The translations under genes were made by a program, and so were the position numbers. The notes beneath the pieces were generated by a model, which worked only from the letters and a program-made list of their open reading frames with translations, was not told the origin of the DNA and made no database searches. DNA of 46,120 bases from Dietzia massiliensis (GTDB taxonomy: Bacteria > Actinomycetota > Actinomycetes > Mycobacteriales > Mycobacteriaceae), in NCBI RefSeq assembly GCF_018390595.1, contig NZ_JAHBAV010000024.1, positions 1-46,120 of the forward strand. Reading direction: 5' to 3'. Positions 25,141-33,114 of this stretch are shown one piece after another; position 1 is the first letter of the stretch, and every line of letters begins with the position of its first letter.

Positions 25141-26012
25141 CGCAGCCCCAGCAGGTCGATGCGGTCGGCGTGGCGGCGCAGGCCCTCCTCGACCACGCCG
25201 GGCGTGGCCGCGTACCAGGCCAGATGCGCGTCGATGATGTCCTGAGTGCGCACCGGCGCGCCGTCGACGAGCCAGTCGCCCGGCGCGGTGACGTCGAGCC
25301 CGGTCACGTTGAGGGCGCGGGCGACGGCCGGCTCCACGGGCGCGCGGGTGGCGCCGAGGGGCTCTCGGTCTCCGATCCGCGGCGGGTCGGTCAGCATCCC
25401 CGCGGGCAGCCGCTCGAGGATGCGCTCGAACACCGTGGCCAGCGTGTGCCGGTCGGGGTGGTTGATCGTGTGCCAGCGCGGGAATCCGTCGAGCAGATCG
25501 GAGGCGGTCAGCGTGCCGTGCGCCTGCTCACGGACCCGCAGGGCCTCCACCGAGTCGCGGGCGGCCGCCAGGGCCTGCCCGGCGGTCGGAGCCGCCTCGA
25601 GCACACCGCGGTCACCGGTCGCGGAGGCGAGGATCGTGCGCAGGTCGTGGTACGGGGCGAGCGGCGGGACCAGCGACCGGTCGTGGGGCGGTCGGACCAA
25701 CACCTGGTACGGGTGCAGACCGGCGTAGCGCAGGACGGGGACGAGGACGACCGTCGCCGAGGGCGGCAGATGCGCGGCGAGCTGGCGATGCCCGAGCGGT
25801 AGGTCGCGGTAGTCGTCGCGGACGGGCTGGACGATCAGCACGTCCGTGCGCGCGAGGTCGGCGTGCAGGGCGGGCAGGTCGGCGGCCGTCATCTCGTACA
25901 CCGGCCGCACGTCCACGACCCGGACCTCATCCGAGGCGCGCAGCAGGTCGCGGTAGACGTCGGCCTGACAGTTGCCGATCACCATGACGGTCGGCCGGTC
26001 GGGGGTGCTCAC
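25137..26012 (-). CDS. WcbI-like polysaccharide biosynthesis protein
   Basis: A 291-residue protein whose start, PTVMVIGNCQADVYRDLLRA, carries the NCQ signature of the WcbI family (PF18588), known from capsule clusters such as that of Burkholderia pseudomallei and proposed to modify capsule with an acyl or acetyl group while binding CoA. LIVQPVRDDYRDLPLG and LRYAGLHPYQVLV also fit. The GTG start at 26012 has no Shine-Dalgarno, but TACTGT (26025-26020) lies 7 nt ahead, so the transcript may be leaderless. It is the first gene of the minus-strand glycosyltransferase operon, which implies a decorated surface polysaccharide. Confidence 0.78.
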   Translation of the reverse strand: MSTPDRPTVMVIGNCQADVYRDLLRASDEVRVVDVRPVYEMTAADLPALHADLARTDVLIVQPVRDDYRDLPLGHRQLAAHLPPSATVVLVPVLRYAGLHPYQVLVRPPHDRSLVPPLAPYHDLRTILASATGDRGVLEAAPTAGQALAAARDSVEALRVREQAHGTLTASDLLDGFPRWHTINHPDRHTLATVFERILERLPAGMLTDPPRIGDREPLGATRAPVEPAVARALNVTGLDVTAPGDWLVDGAPVRTQDIIDAHLAWYAATPGVVEEGLRRHADRIDLLGLR

Positions 26013-26019
26013 CGCGTCG

Positions 26020-26025
26020 ACAGTA
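26020..26025 (-). promoter_or_regulatory. Possible -10 of leaderless glycan operon
   Basis: TACTGT on the minus strand ends 7 nt before the GTG start of the WcbI-like gene, which lacks a ribosome binding site. No convincing -35 element is seen. Confidence 0.4.
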
Positions 26026-26030
26026 GTAGG

Positions 26031-26050
26031 CCCGGGGTCGATGCCCCGGG
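26031..26050. promoter_or_regulatory. CCCGGGG-N6-CCCCGGG inverted repeat between divergent glycan genes
   Basis: A perfect 7-bp inverted repeat sits in the middle of the 59-bp gap between the WcbI-like operon and the divergent glycosyltransferase. It overlaps where a -35 for the minus-strand promoter would lie, so it could be a shared operator. Confidence 0.4.
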
Positions 26051-26071
26051 GGCGCATGGCACGGTGTCGAG

Positions 26072-27187
26072 GTGAACTCTGGCGCCTCCCCCGCCCCGAC
26101 GATGCGGGTCCGCTCGGTGCCCGCCGGGCACGACTACGTCCGCCACGCCCTCGGACCCGCCACCGATGTCGTCGTGCTCGACGACCCGGTGCTGGACCCG
26201 GCCGACCCCGCCCGGTGGTGGCCCCATCCGGCGCTGGAGTCGGCCGAGCGACCCGAGGTCCTCGACGACGCAGACCTCGTGCACGTGCATTTCGGGTACG
26301 AGCACCGCTCGCCCGAGCAGATCGCCGAGTTCGTCGCGACACTACGGGCGCGGGCGATGCCGCTGGTGGTGACCGTCCACGACCTGACCAACCCGCACGA
26401 GCCCGACCCCACCGCCCATCTCGAGCGCACCGGTCATCTCGTTCGCGGAGCCTTCGCCGTCCTCACGCTGACCGTCGGCGCCGCCGCAGAGATCCGCAAG
26501 CGGTGGGGCGTCGACGCGCAGGTCATCCCGCATCCTCGCCTCGTGTCGGCCGCGGTCACCGAGCCGCTGCGCCGAGCCCGCGCCTCAGCCGGCCACGACG
26601 GCCGGCGCCCCGGTCGCGTCCGCACGGTCGGGGTGGTGCTCGGTTCACTGCGCGCAGGCGTCGCGGCCGAGCAGCTGTTGCCCGCGCTCGCCGACGCGCT
26701 CCCGCCCCACACCCGGCTGATCGTGATGATCCGCGCCGATGCCCTCGCCGCCGCCCGCGATCCCGGCCACCCGCGGCATGCCGCCGCGCTCGTGCTCGAC
26801 CGTCTCGCCAGCCGCCCCGAGGTGGAGGTGCGGGCGCACGACCACCTGCCCGAGTCCGATCTGTGTGCTGCCCTCGCCGGGTTCGACGCCCTCGTGCTCC
26901 CACACCGCCACGGCACGCATTCGGGCTGGTTGGAGCTGTGCCGCGACCTGGGTCTGCCGCCCGTCATCCCGCGCATCGGCTATCTGGTCGAGCAGTGGGG
27001 CCACGACGTCGCCTCGTACGACGCCGGATCACCTGACACCGCCGGGCTCCGTGAAGCACTGGGCACCGCGCTCGGGAGCCCGCCGGCTCCCGCGCGCTCG
27101 CCGGACGCCGAGGACGCCGCCGTCGCGGCCGCCCACGCCGCGATCTACCGCGCAGCGCTGACCACTGGAACTCACCCAGGACGTTGA
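26072..27187 (+). CDS. GT4-like glycosyltransferase, divergent from the cluster
   Basis: A 371-residue GT-B-type protein: ADLVHVHFGYEHRSPEQI, LVVTVHDLTNPHEPDP and FAVLTLTVGAAAEIRKRWG in the acceptor half, VRTVGVVLGSLRAG opening the donor half, and FDALVLPHRHGTHSGWLELC near the donor site. The plan resembles the gene at 24124-25140, suggesting an old duplication. The GTG at 26072 is the likely start; an internal ATG at 26102 is possible, and neither has a strong ribosome binding site. It shares a 59-bp promoter region with the WcbI-like gene and probably belongs to the same pathway. Confidence 0.75.
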   Translation: MNSGASPAPTMRVRSVPAGHDYVRHALGPATDVVVLDDPVLDPADPARWWPHPALESAERPEVLDDADLVHVHFGYEHRSPEQIAEFVATLRARAMPLVVTVHDLTNPHEPDPTAHLERTGHLVRGAFAVLTLTVGAAAEIRKRWGVDAQVIPHPRLVSAAVTEPLRRARASAGHDGRRPGRVRTVGVVLGSLRAGVAAEQLLPALADALPPHTRLIVMIRADALAAARDPGHPRHAAALVLDRLASRPEVEVRAHDHLPESDLCAALAGFDALVLPHRHGTHSGWLELCRDLGLPPVIPRIGYLVEQWGHDVASYDAGSPDTAGLREALGTALGSPPAPARSPDAEDAAVAAAHAAIYRAALTTGTHPGR

Positions 27188-27204
27188 CGCCGGGAATCGG
27201 CGTC
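27186..27204. terminator. 7-bp stem-loop between convergent genes
   Basis: GACGCCG, loop GGAAT, CGGCGTC directly overlaps the stop of the glycosyltransferase gene in the 45-bp gap before the convergent alkylation-repair gene. It has no U-tract, as is common in high-GC actinobacteria. Confidence 0.5.
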
Positions 27205-27232
27205 TGTGACCACTCGCCGAGAGTGCGCGGCG

Positions 27233-27910
27233 TCAGCCCTCCTGCCGGCGGACCATCTCGCCGATCCACTCGGGCACGTACGGCGAGGTGCAGCCGCGCG
27301 GCGTCGGGTAGTCGCGCAGCACCCCGAGCCGCTCGCCGATCTCCAGCGCCCGCGCGCGCAGCTCCGGGTGGTGGATGCCGATCTGCGCCAGGCAGGTGTT
27401 CATCTCCCACTGCAGCCGCTCGTGGGCGTCGGCCATCTCGGCCTCGATCACGTCCATCAGCCCGGGCAGGTCCAGCCCCTCGGGCTTCTTGACTACGCGG
27501 TCGGCGGTGAGCGCCCAGCCGGCGGAGGCCACGACCGGGTCGGCATCGTCGAGCCACGCGACGCGCAGGTCCTCGGCGTGCGGGCCCTTCATCACCACGT
27601 AGCCCACCAGCCAGTCGTGGACCTTCCGGGTGCGCGCCTGACGCAGCATGGCATCGAGCTCGTCGGCGGAGAACTCCTTCGGCCGGCACACGAGGATCGC
27701 CAGCAGCCGCGCGGCCGAGTCACCGGTCGCCCACAGTTCGACCGCCAGGGGCTGGTTCTTCTTCACCCGCTTGGCCACCGCCCGCAACGCCGTGAGGTTG
27801 ACCCCGTGGTCGTCACCGTGCCGGGCGTTGACCTCCCGGATCCGGGCGTCCTCGAGACCGGCGAGCTCGGCCATCACCTCGTCGAGCGTCGGCGTTGTCG
27901 TCGTCGTCAT
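27233..27910 (-). CDS. DNA alkylation repair protein (AlkD-like, HEAT repeats)
   Basis: A 225-residue all-helical protein of the DNA_alkylation family (PF08713), whose AlkD members are glycosylases removing 3-methyl- and 7-methylpurines. Conserved stretches: LRAVAKRVKKNQPLAVELWA, LLAILVCRPKEFSADELD, VHDWLVGYVVM, WALTADRVVKKPEGLD and RDYPTPRGCTSPYVPEWIGE. It is the shorter family type of about 225-240 residues, whose glycosylase activity is less well documented than that of Bacillus AlkD. The ATG at 27910 follows GGAAGGGA. It is divergent from a UV-damage glycosylase gene, with a 102-bp gap. Confidence 0.85.
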   Translation of the reverse strand: MTTTTTPTLDEVMAELAGLEDARIREVNARHGDDHGVNLTALRAVAKRVKKNQPLAVELWATGDSAARLLAILVCRPKEFSADELDAMLRQARTRKVHDWLVGYVVMKGPHAEDLRVAWLDDADPVVASAGWALTADRVVKKPEGLDLPGLMDVIEAEMADAHERLQWEMNTCLAQIGIHHPELRARALEIGERLGVLRDYPTPRGCTSPYVPEWIGEMVRRQEG

Positions 27911-27999
27911 GGTCTCGTCCCTTCCCCTCCGGGCGCGCCCGCCGCGCCACCTGTCGGCCCGCCGCCACGCGCGCCGGCCCCCGCCACGCGGCGCGTCCC

Positions 28000-28005
28000 T
28001 ATACT
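28000..28005 (+). promoter_or_regulatory. -10 element TATACT of a leaderless gene
   Basis: TATACT ends 7 nt before the GTG at 28013. Transcription would start at or next to the start codon, and the gene lacks a Shine-Dalgarno, so the mRNA is probably leaderless. Confidence 0.6.
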
Positions 28006-28012
28006 CGCCGGG

Positions 28013-28447
28013 GTGCGCCTGTGGAGCATCCATCCCGACCTGCTCGACCGCGCCGCGCTCATCGCCGGCTGGCGCGAGGGGCTCCTGGCCCAGAAGGTAC
28101 TCCGCGGGATGACGAAGGGCTATCGCGCGCATCCCCAGCTCGAGCGGTTCCGCACCCTCGCCGACCCGGTCGCGGGGATCGCCACATGGCTGCACGGTCT
28201 CGCCGACGCCGCCGACGCGCGCGGCTACCGCTTCGACCGCACGCGCGTCGTCCTGCCGCCCGGGCCCGAGCGCCTGCCGCTCACCGACGGCCAACTCGCG
28301 CTGGAGTGGGCGCACCTGCGCGCCAAGGTGATCGAGCGCGACCCGCCGTGGCTGGACCGGCTCGTCACCCCGCGACCGCACCCGATGTTCGACCTGATCC
28401 CGGGCCCGGTCGCGGCCTGGGAACGCGCTGACCTGCCCGAGGAGTGA
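28013..28447 (+). CDS. Pyrimidine-dimer DNA glycosylase (endonuclease V/DenV-like)
   Basis: A 144-residue protein of the Pyr_excise family (PF03013), base-excision enzymes that cut the glycosylic bond of UV-induced pyrimidine dimers and the adjacent backbone. The start VRLWSIHPDLLDRAALIAGW with WREGLLAQKVLRGMTKGYRA and HPQLERFR is diagnostic: in T4 endonuclease V the catalytic amine is the N-terminal residue after Met removal, and Arg, Glu and His residues of this region contact the lesion. The catalytic N-terminal residue here would be Arg. Leaderless promoter upstream; its stop overlaps the GTG of the next gene. Confidence 0.85.
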   Translation: MRLWSIHPDLLDRAALIAGWREGLLAQKVLRGMTKGYRAHPQLERFRTLADPVAGIATWLHGLADAADARGYRFDRTRVVLPPGPERLPLTDGQLALEWAHLRAKVIERDPPWLDRLVTPRPHPMFDLIPGPVAAWERADLPEE

Positions 28448-29691
28448 CCGTGCCACGTCCCACCCGCGTCCCGCTGCCCGCGCTCGTCGCGCCCGCCGCG
28501 GTGTCCACGGCGCTCGCCCTGCGCCCGATCCGTCGGCCGTTCGCCGCCGCCACCGCGGGGTGGGTGATGAGCCTGCCGGCGCTCGAGGTGCCGCTGCACA
28601 TCGGCGCACTCGTGGGCGCGGCCACCGCGACCGCGCTGGGCCGCCGGGAGCGGCGACCGTCCGACGTGGTGGGCGCGGGAATGGCCGCGCTGACCTGCAC
28701 GGGGCTGGGGGTCGTGCTCGCGCGCCACCTCGCCGCGCGGCCCGTCCTGGACCGCGCGCTGCGGGAGCGGGCGCCGGGGGACGGTGCGCTGCAGGCCGGC
28801 ACGGAGGGGCGCGGCACGGCGACGACGACGAGCTCCGCCCCACGCCACCGCACGCCCTGGCCGACGGTTCTGGTCCGTCCGTGGCCGCTGCCGCCGCACG
28901 GGGTGCGGGCCCGCCGGGGCATGGTCTACGGTCCGGACCCCGTGGCGAACCGATTCGATCTCTACACCCGTGCAGACCTCCGCCCTGGTGGCGACGGCGG
29001 GGCCGGGTCCCGTGCGGGTGAGTTCGGCGCGGGGGTGGACGGGGTCCGCGGTGTGCTCGTACACATCCACGGCGGTCACTTCCGCGCGGGCGCACCGAGC
29101 CGCGAGTCCCGCGCGATGCTGTTCGACCACGCGCGTCGCGGTTGGGCCGCCCTCAGCGCGACCTACACCCTGTCGCCCACCCCCGAGGCGGGCTTCCCGC
29201 AGCACCTGGTGGACATCAAGCGGCTCCTCCACTGGATCCGCGTCGAGGGCCCGTCACATGACATCCCGGCCGATGCGCCGATCGTCGTCGCGGGCAGTTC
29301 GGCAGGCGCCCACATCGCGATGATGACCGCGCTGACCGCGAACGATCCCCGATTCCAGCCCGGCTTCGAGCACGTCGACACCACGCTGGCCGCAGCGGTC
29401 GGGCTCTACGGGTACTACGGCCGGCTGGGCAGTGCGACCAGGGACGTCTCGGACCCCGTGCGGCATCCGGCCTCCGGGGCGCCGCCGGTGGCGATCATCC
29501 ACGGCACGCTGGACACGTACACGCCGGTCAAGGGCTCGCGGCGGCTCGTACGGCACCTGCGCGCGGGGTCGCCGAACCCGGTGATCTACACCGAACTGCC
29601 GGGCGCGCAGCACGGCTTCGACGCGGTGTGCTCGCCGCGCTACCTCGCGGTGGTCGACGCGGTCGCCCGGTTCACGGACCGTTACGCCTGA
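28444..29691 (+). CDS. Alpha/beta-hydrolase esterase with N-terminal membrane segment
   Basis: A 415-residue alpha/beta hydrolase (hydrolase-fold 3/BD-FAE-like). The oxyanion motif HIHGGHF, nucleophile elbow GSSAGAH (Ser286), acid Asp in HGTLDTYTP and His in AQHGFD make a full catalytic set. Residues 1-100 contain hydrophobic stretches (for example LEVPLHIGALVGAATATAL), so the enzyme is probably membrane-anchored, followed by a low-complexity linker. Such proteins hydrolyse short acyl esters or lipids. The GTG start overlaps the previous stop (GTGA), tying it to the DNA-glycosylase transcript although the functions look unrelated. Confidence 0.83.
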   Translation: MTVPRPTRVPLPALVAPAAVSTALALRPIRRPFAAATAGWVMSLPALEVPLHIGALVGAATATALGRRERRPSDVVGAGMAALTCTGLGVVLARHLAARPVLDRALRERAPGDGALQAGTEGRGTATTTSSAPRHRTPWPTVLVRPWPLPPHGVRARRGMVYGPDPVANRFDLYTRADLRPGGDGGAGSRAGEFGAGVDGVRGVLVHIHGGHFRAGAPSRESRAMLFDHARRGWAALSATYTLSPTPEAGFPQHLVDIKRLLHWIRVEGPSHDIPADAPIVVAGSSAGAHIAMMTALTANDPRFQPGFEHVDTTLAAAVGLYGYYGRLGSATRDVSDPVRHPASGAPPVAIIHGTLDTYTPVKGSRRLVRHLRAGSPNPVIYTELPGAQHGFDAVCSPRYLAVVDAVARFTDRYA

Positions 29692-29751
29692 GCGCTCCGG
29701 CCGCGTAAGGTTCCACTCACTGCCAGGACATCGCCGATCCGAGGAGACTCC

Positions 29752-29850
29752 ATGCCGCTGACGGGACGATACGAACCCCCGCGGGTCGGCGACTACACCG
29801 CGCGCGAGGTCACCGGCGCCGAGCGCGACGAATGGTGGGCGCGGACGTGA
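29752..29850 (+). pseudogene. Deleted remnant of a Ddn-like F420-dependent reductase
   Basis: A 32-codon frame with a good ribosome binding site (GAGGAGA). Its first residues, MPLTGRYEPP, are the usual start of Rv1558-type deazaflavin (F420)-dependent nitroreductase-family proteins; the next, VGDYTAREVTGAERDEWWAR, match their C-terminal region. Roughly 90 middle residues with the cofactor site are missing, and the terminal segment (normally ending near a TDRxIPVFVL motif) is gone. This is an internal deletion that left start and translation signals intact. The short peptide could still be made but cannot be an enzyme. Confidence 0.8.
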
Positions 29851-29875
29851 GTCGCAGACCTCAGGAGTCCGACGC

Positions 29876-30805
29876 ATGAGCAGGACGGCGATCGTGCTCG
29901 GCTGCGGCGGCACCATCGGGGCCGCCTGGGCGATCGCGGCCATGCACGCCCTGGGCGAGCAGACCGGTTTCGACCCGCGTGAGGCCGACGTCATGCTCGG
30001 CACCTCCGCGGGCGCCGAACTCGTCACCATGCTCGCCGGCGGCGTCTCCGTCTCCGAACTGGTCGACATGCAGTACGGCCGGGCCACCGACCCGAGGCTG
30101 CGGGACCACATCGCCTCCACTCCGCCCAGCGTGCCGCCGCTGCCGCGGCTTCCGTTGCTCAACCCGGGCCTCCTGCGCAAGCGCACCGGGCTGGCGGGCC
30201 TCACCGGCATCGCCCCCACGGGGCGCGCGGACGCGGGGTGGCTGCAGCGACTCGCCGAGCAGTTCGAGGTCGGCGCCTGGCTCCCCCACCCCGCGGCCCG
30301 GATGGTGGCCTACGACGTCCGCGCCGGGGAGCGGGTCGTGTTCGGCGCACCCGGGTCGCCCCACGCGACCGTCGGCGAGGCGCTGCGCGCGTCCTGGGCG
30401 ACCCCCGGCTGGATGCCGCCGGTGCCGATCGGGGACCGTATCTTCGTCGACGGCGGGATGGGCTCGACCGCCTCGGTCGACCTCATCGGTCCGGAGGAAG
30501 CGGACCTCATCTACGTCATCGCCCCGATGGCGTCGGCACCGGGCGTCCGCATCCCCGGCCCCGGTGGCTCGCTCGAGTACCGGATGATCCGCCGCCCGAT
30601 GTCGACCGTCCTGCACGCCGAGATCGCCACCGTCCGCGCCCGCGGCACGACCGTCGTGCCGATCCTGCCGACCCACGCCGACCTCGCCGGCCTGAGCGCG
30701 CATTTCATGAACGGCGCGCGCCGCACGCAGGCGTTCGAACACTCCGTGACCACCGCCCCCGACACGGTCCGAGCCGCGCTCGCCGCCAACGGGGCCGGGG
30801 TGTGA
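29876..30805 (+). CDS. Patatin-like phospholipase
   Basis: A 309-residue protein with the patatin Ser-Asp dyad: oxyanion loop VLGCGGTIGAAWA, nucleophile motif GTSAG (Ser44) and DGG (Asp192 in VDGGMG). These enzymes release fatty acids from phospholipids or other lipids. Length matches actinobacterial relatives such as M. tuberculosis Rv3239c-type or shorter patatins. There is no signal peptide. The ATG is preceded by AGGAG at 8 nt. The 195-nt convergent gap downstream (30806-31000) holds only short palindromes such as GACGTTGGAACGTC (30914-30927). Confidence 0.85.
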   Translation: MSRTAIVLGCGGTIGAAWAIAAMHALGEQTGFDPREADVMLGTSAGAELVTMLAGGVSVSELVDMQYGRATDPRLRDHIASTPPSVPPLPRLPLLNPGLLRKRTGLAGLTGIAPTGRADAGWLQRLAEQFEVGAWLPHPAARMVAYDVRAGERVVFGAPGSPHATVGEALRASWATPGWMPPVPIGDRIFVDGGMGSTASVDLIGPEEADLIYVIAPMASAPGVRIPGPGGSLEYRMIRRPMSTVLHAEIATVRARGTTVVPILPTHADLAGLSAHFMNGARRTQAFEHSVTTAPDTVRAALAANGAGV

Positions 30806-31000
30806 CTGGGCCGACTCAGCGATATGCGACTGAACCTCTCGACGCCGGCTGTCACCCTCTATCCCCCGACCGCGTCCGCGTCACGACCCCCTGGTGATCG
30901 CTAGTCGCTACGGGACGTTGGAACGTCGCGCGCCGCCGGCGGGGGGCACGAGTTCGCACCGGTCAGCGGGCTCAACGGCGGGTGAGCACCACGGGGACCG

Positions 31001-32257
31001 TCAGCGGGCAGCCCGGCGGGTGACCGGGCGGGTGCCGTCGCCGAGGTCCGGCTCCGGCAGGCGCCGCCCCGGGTCCGCGAGCCCCACCGTGTGCCCCTCC
31101 GCGGACAGCCGCCGCATCGCCTCGAGCAGCATCCGCCGGGCGCTCGCGTTGACCGAGGACACGCGGCTGAGGTCGAGCGTCACCTCGCCCGGCCCCTCGG
31201 GGATTTCGGCCAGGCGCCGCAACACCTGCTCGGCGCTGGCGAAGGTCATGGGGCCCTGCAGGCGGAACGTGCGTCGGCCGGAGATCTCGTCGAACCGCAC
31301 CGACCGCACGGCCTCGACCTCGGTGACCGTGGTGTTCATGAGGTGCAGCTCGAGGTCCTGCGACAGCCGCTCGAAGGTGCGCACGCCCTCGACGCTGTGT
31401 CCGTGCTCGTCGAGCCGCGGCGAGAACACCCCCAGCCCCACCTGACCGGGCAGCGCGCCGAGGATGCCCCCGGACACCCCGCTCTTCGCCGGGATCCCCA
31501 CCGTGGACATCCAGTCGCCGGCGGCGTCGTACATCCCGCACGTCGCCATCACGGCGAGGACCTGCCGCGCGACCGGCGCCGACACGACCCGCTCGCGCGT
31601 GACCGGGTTGACGCCGCCGGTGGCCAGCGTGACGGCCATGACGGCGAGGTCCCGCACCGTCACCCGGTACGCGCACTGCCGGGTGTACCCGCGCACGGCC
31701 TCGTCGGGGTCCTCCTCGATGATCCCGCCGGCCCGGACGAGGTTGGCCATCGCGCGGTTGCGGAACGCGGTCCGCAGCTCGGACTCGCACACGGCGCCGT
31801 CGACCTCGAGACGCCGGCCCGCGAACGCCGACAACCCGTCCGCGATGACCTCGCTGCGCTCGTCCTCCGAGGCACCGGGCGGGCCGACGAGCGTGTGCGT
31901 GGTGATCGCACCGATGTTGATCATCGGGTTGCGCGGCCGGCCGGTGTCCCGGTTGAGGGAGATCTGGTTGAACGCGTCGCCGGACGGCTCCACCTCGACC
32001 TTCTCCAGGACAGCCTCGATCCCGCGGTCGCGGAGGGCGAGCGCGTAGACGAACGGCTTGCTCATCGACTGGATCGTGAACTCCGCGTCGGCGTCGCCGG
32101 CTGTGTAGACGACCCCGTCCATCGTGCAGGCGGCCACCGCGAACCGGTCCGGGTCCACGGCCGCGAGCTCGGGGATGTAGTCGGCGAGCCGGCCCTCCCC
32201 GCCGTCCGAGCAGGCGTCGCGGATCTCGAGCAGATAGTCAGGTACCGGCGTCTTCAC
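31001..32257 (-). CDS. glsA: Glutaminase A with C-terminal STAS domain
   Basis: A 418-residue fusion. Residues 1-310 or so are a serine-dependent glutaminase that converts glutamine to glutamate and ammonia: the SxxK dyad is in IQSMSKPF (Ser64, Lys67), with PRNPMINIGAI, RNRAMANLVRAGG and IPAKSGVSGGILGALPGQ also conserved. From about residue 330 a STAS domain follows (FRLQGPMTFASAEQVLRRL, VTLDLSRVSSVNASARRMLL); the Ser positions typical of phosphorylated STAS domains are present around RVSSVNAS. The start is GTG 32257 with only a weak GGTGAC upstream. Methyltransferase gene 68 bp upstream on the same strand. Confidence 0.93.
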   Translation of the reverse strand: MKTPVPDYLLEIRDACSDGGEGRLADYIPELAAVDPDRFAVAACTMDGVVYTAGDADAEFTIQSMSKPFVYALALRDRGIEAVLEKVEVEPSGDAFNQISLNRDTGRPRNPMINIGAITTHTLVGPPGASEDERSEVIADGLSAFAGRRLEVDGAVCESELRTAFRNRAMANLVRAGGIIEEDPDEAVRGYTRQCAYRVTVRDLAVMAVTLATGGVNPVTRERVVSAPVARQVLAVMATCGMYDAAGDWMSTVGIPAKSGVSGGILGALPGQVGLGVFSPRLDEHGHSVEGVRTFERLSQDLELHLMNTTVTEVEAVRSVRFDEISGRRTFRLQGPMTFASAEQVLRRLAEIPEGPGEVTLDLSRVSSVNASARRMLLEAMRRLSAEGHTVGLADPGRRLPEPDLGDGTRPVTRRAAR

Positions 32258-32325
32258 GTCACCAGCGTGTCATGACCGCCCGCGCGGGGGCCGATCAGTC
32301 CCGGGCGCGGGGCCTGCGATGCCCG

Positions 32326-32919
32326 TCAGGCGGCGGACCGCGCGGTCACGACGGCATGCGGCGCACCCGGCTGCGTACGCCGGCCCGTCACCCTGAAGCC
32401 CGCGCGCTCCAGAGCGGTGACCATGCCGTCCATCGGCCAGAGGTAGGCCGTGGCCGCCGGGTGGGCGAACCGACCGTGACAGGGTCCGGTGAAGAACGAC
32501 AGGAGCAGCTGCCCGTCCGCCTCGAGAACCCGGTGGAGGGTCGCCAGCGCCACGGGGAGCTCCCGTCCATCCATGTGGATGAGCGAGTACCAGGCCAACA
32601 GGCCGGCCCACCGCTCCTCCGTCCCGTCCAGATCGGAGATCGCGCCGTGCCGGAACGCCACGGTCGGAAAGCTCTCCCGGGCCATGTCGACGAACGGGCC
32701 GGAGGGTTCGAGCCCGTCCACCGCGTGCCCCAGCGCCGCCAGGTGCCCGGCCCACCGTCCAGTGCCCGAGCCGACGTCGAGGATGCGCCCGGGGACACCA
32801 CCCGCCCACGCCTCGATGACCTCGCGGTCGGGATCGTCCGGGGCGACCTCCCTGCCCAGCACGCCCGCCAGCACCTCCGCCCGCGCCACGTACGCGCTCG
32901 GGATGTCCTCATATGTCAT
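32326..32919 (-). CDS. Class I SAM-dependent methyltransferase
   Basis: A 197-residue Rossmann-fold methyltransferase. Motif I GRILDVGSGTGRWAGHLAAL and acidic loop GHAVDGLEPSGPFVDMA bind SAM; LLAWYSLIHMDGRELPVAL and LEADGQLLLSFF are post-motif signatures. The ATG at 32919 is preferred because conserved sequence begins there (MTYEDIPSAYVARAEVLAG) and AGGA precedes it. The substrate is unknown; the family includes small-molecule and tellurite-type methylases. Probably co-transcribed with the downstream glutaminase, though no functional link is obvious. Confidence 0.83.
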   Translation of the reverse strand: MTYEDIPSAYVARAEVLAGVLGREVAPDDPDREVIEAWAGGVPGRILDVGSGTGRWAGHLAALGHAVDGLEPSGPFVDMARESFPTVAFRHGAISDLDGTEERWAGLLAWYSLIHMDGRELPVALATLHRVLEADGQLLLSFFTGPCHGRFAHPAATAYLWPMDGMVTALERAGFRVTGRRTQPGAPHAVVTARSAA

Positions 32920-33011
32920 GTTCCTGATCCCCCCATTTTCCTTTGATCTCATGTCGATCAACGCGGACCACGCCTCGAAATAGTCCCCGCGACACGACCG
33001 GAAAGAATTGT

Positions 33012-33028
33012 GCGGATAAGTGATCCGC
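33012..33028. promoter_or_regulatory. GCGGAT-N5-ATCCGC inverted repeat upstream of HMA gene
   Basis: A perfect 6-bp inverted repeat lies 87 bp before the HMA gene in a region (32930-33110) that is clearly more AT-rich than its surroundings. Position and size suit a metal-responsive repressor, though no ArsR, CsoR or MerR gene is nearby. Confidence 0.4.
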
Positions 33029-33114
33029 GTCAATGTTCCGGCAGCGGCCCGTCTCTATCGTGGGAATTAATCGGCGGCGGGTGCCGACCGGGACCGAGAA
33101 GAAAGGACAACGTC

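Noticed and set aside
29692..29875. The 32-codon frame as a normal small protein gene
   Set aside because: Its two halves match the two ends of Ddn-like reductases, so a deletion remnant explains it better.
30806..31000. Terminator between patatin and glutaminase genes
   Set aside because: Only short palindromes such as GACGTT-GG-AACGTC; none has the stem length or tail to be called.
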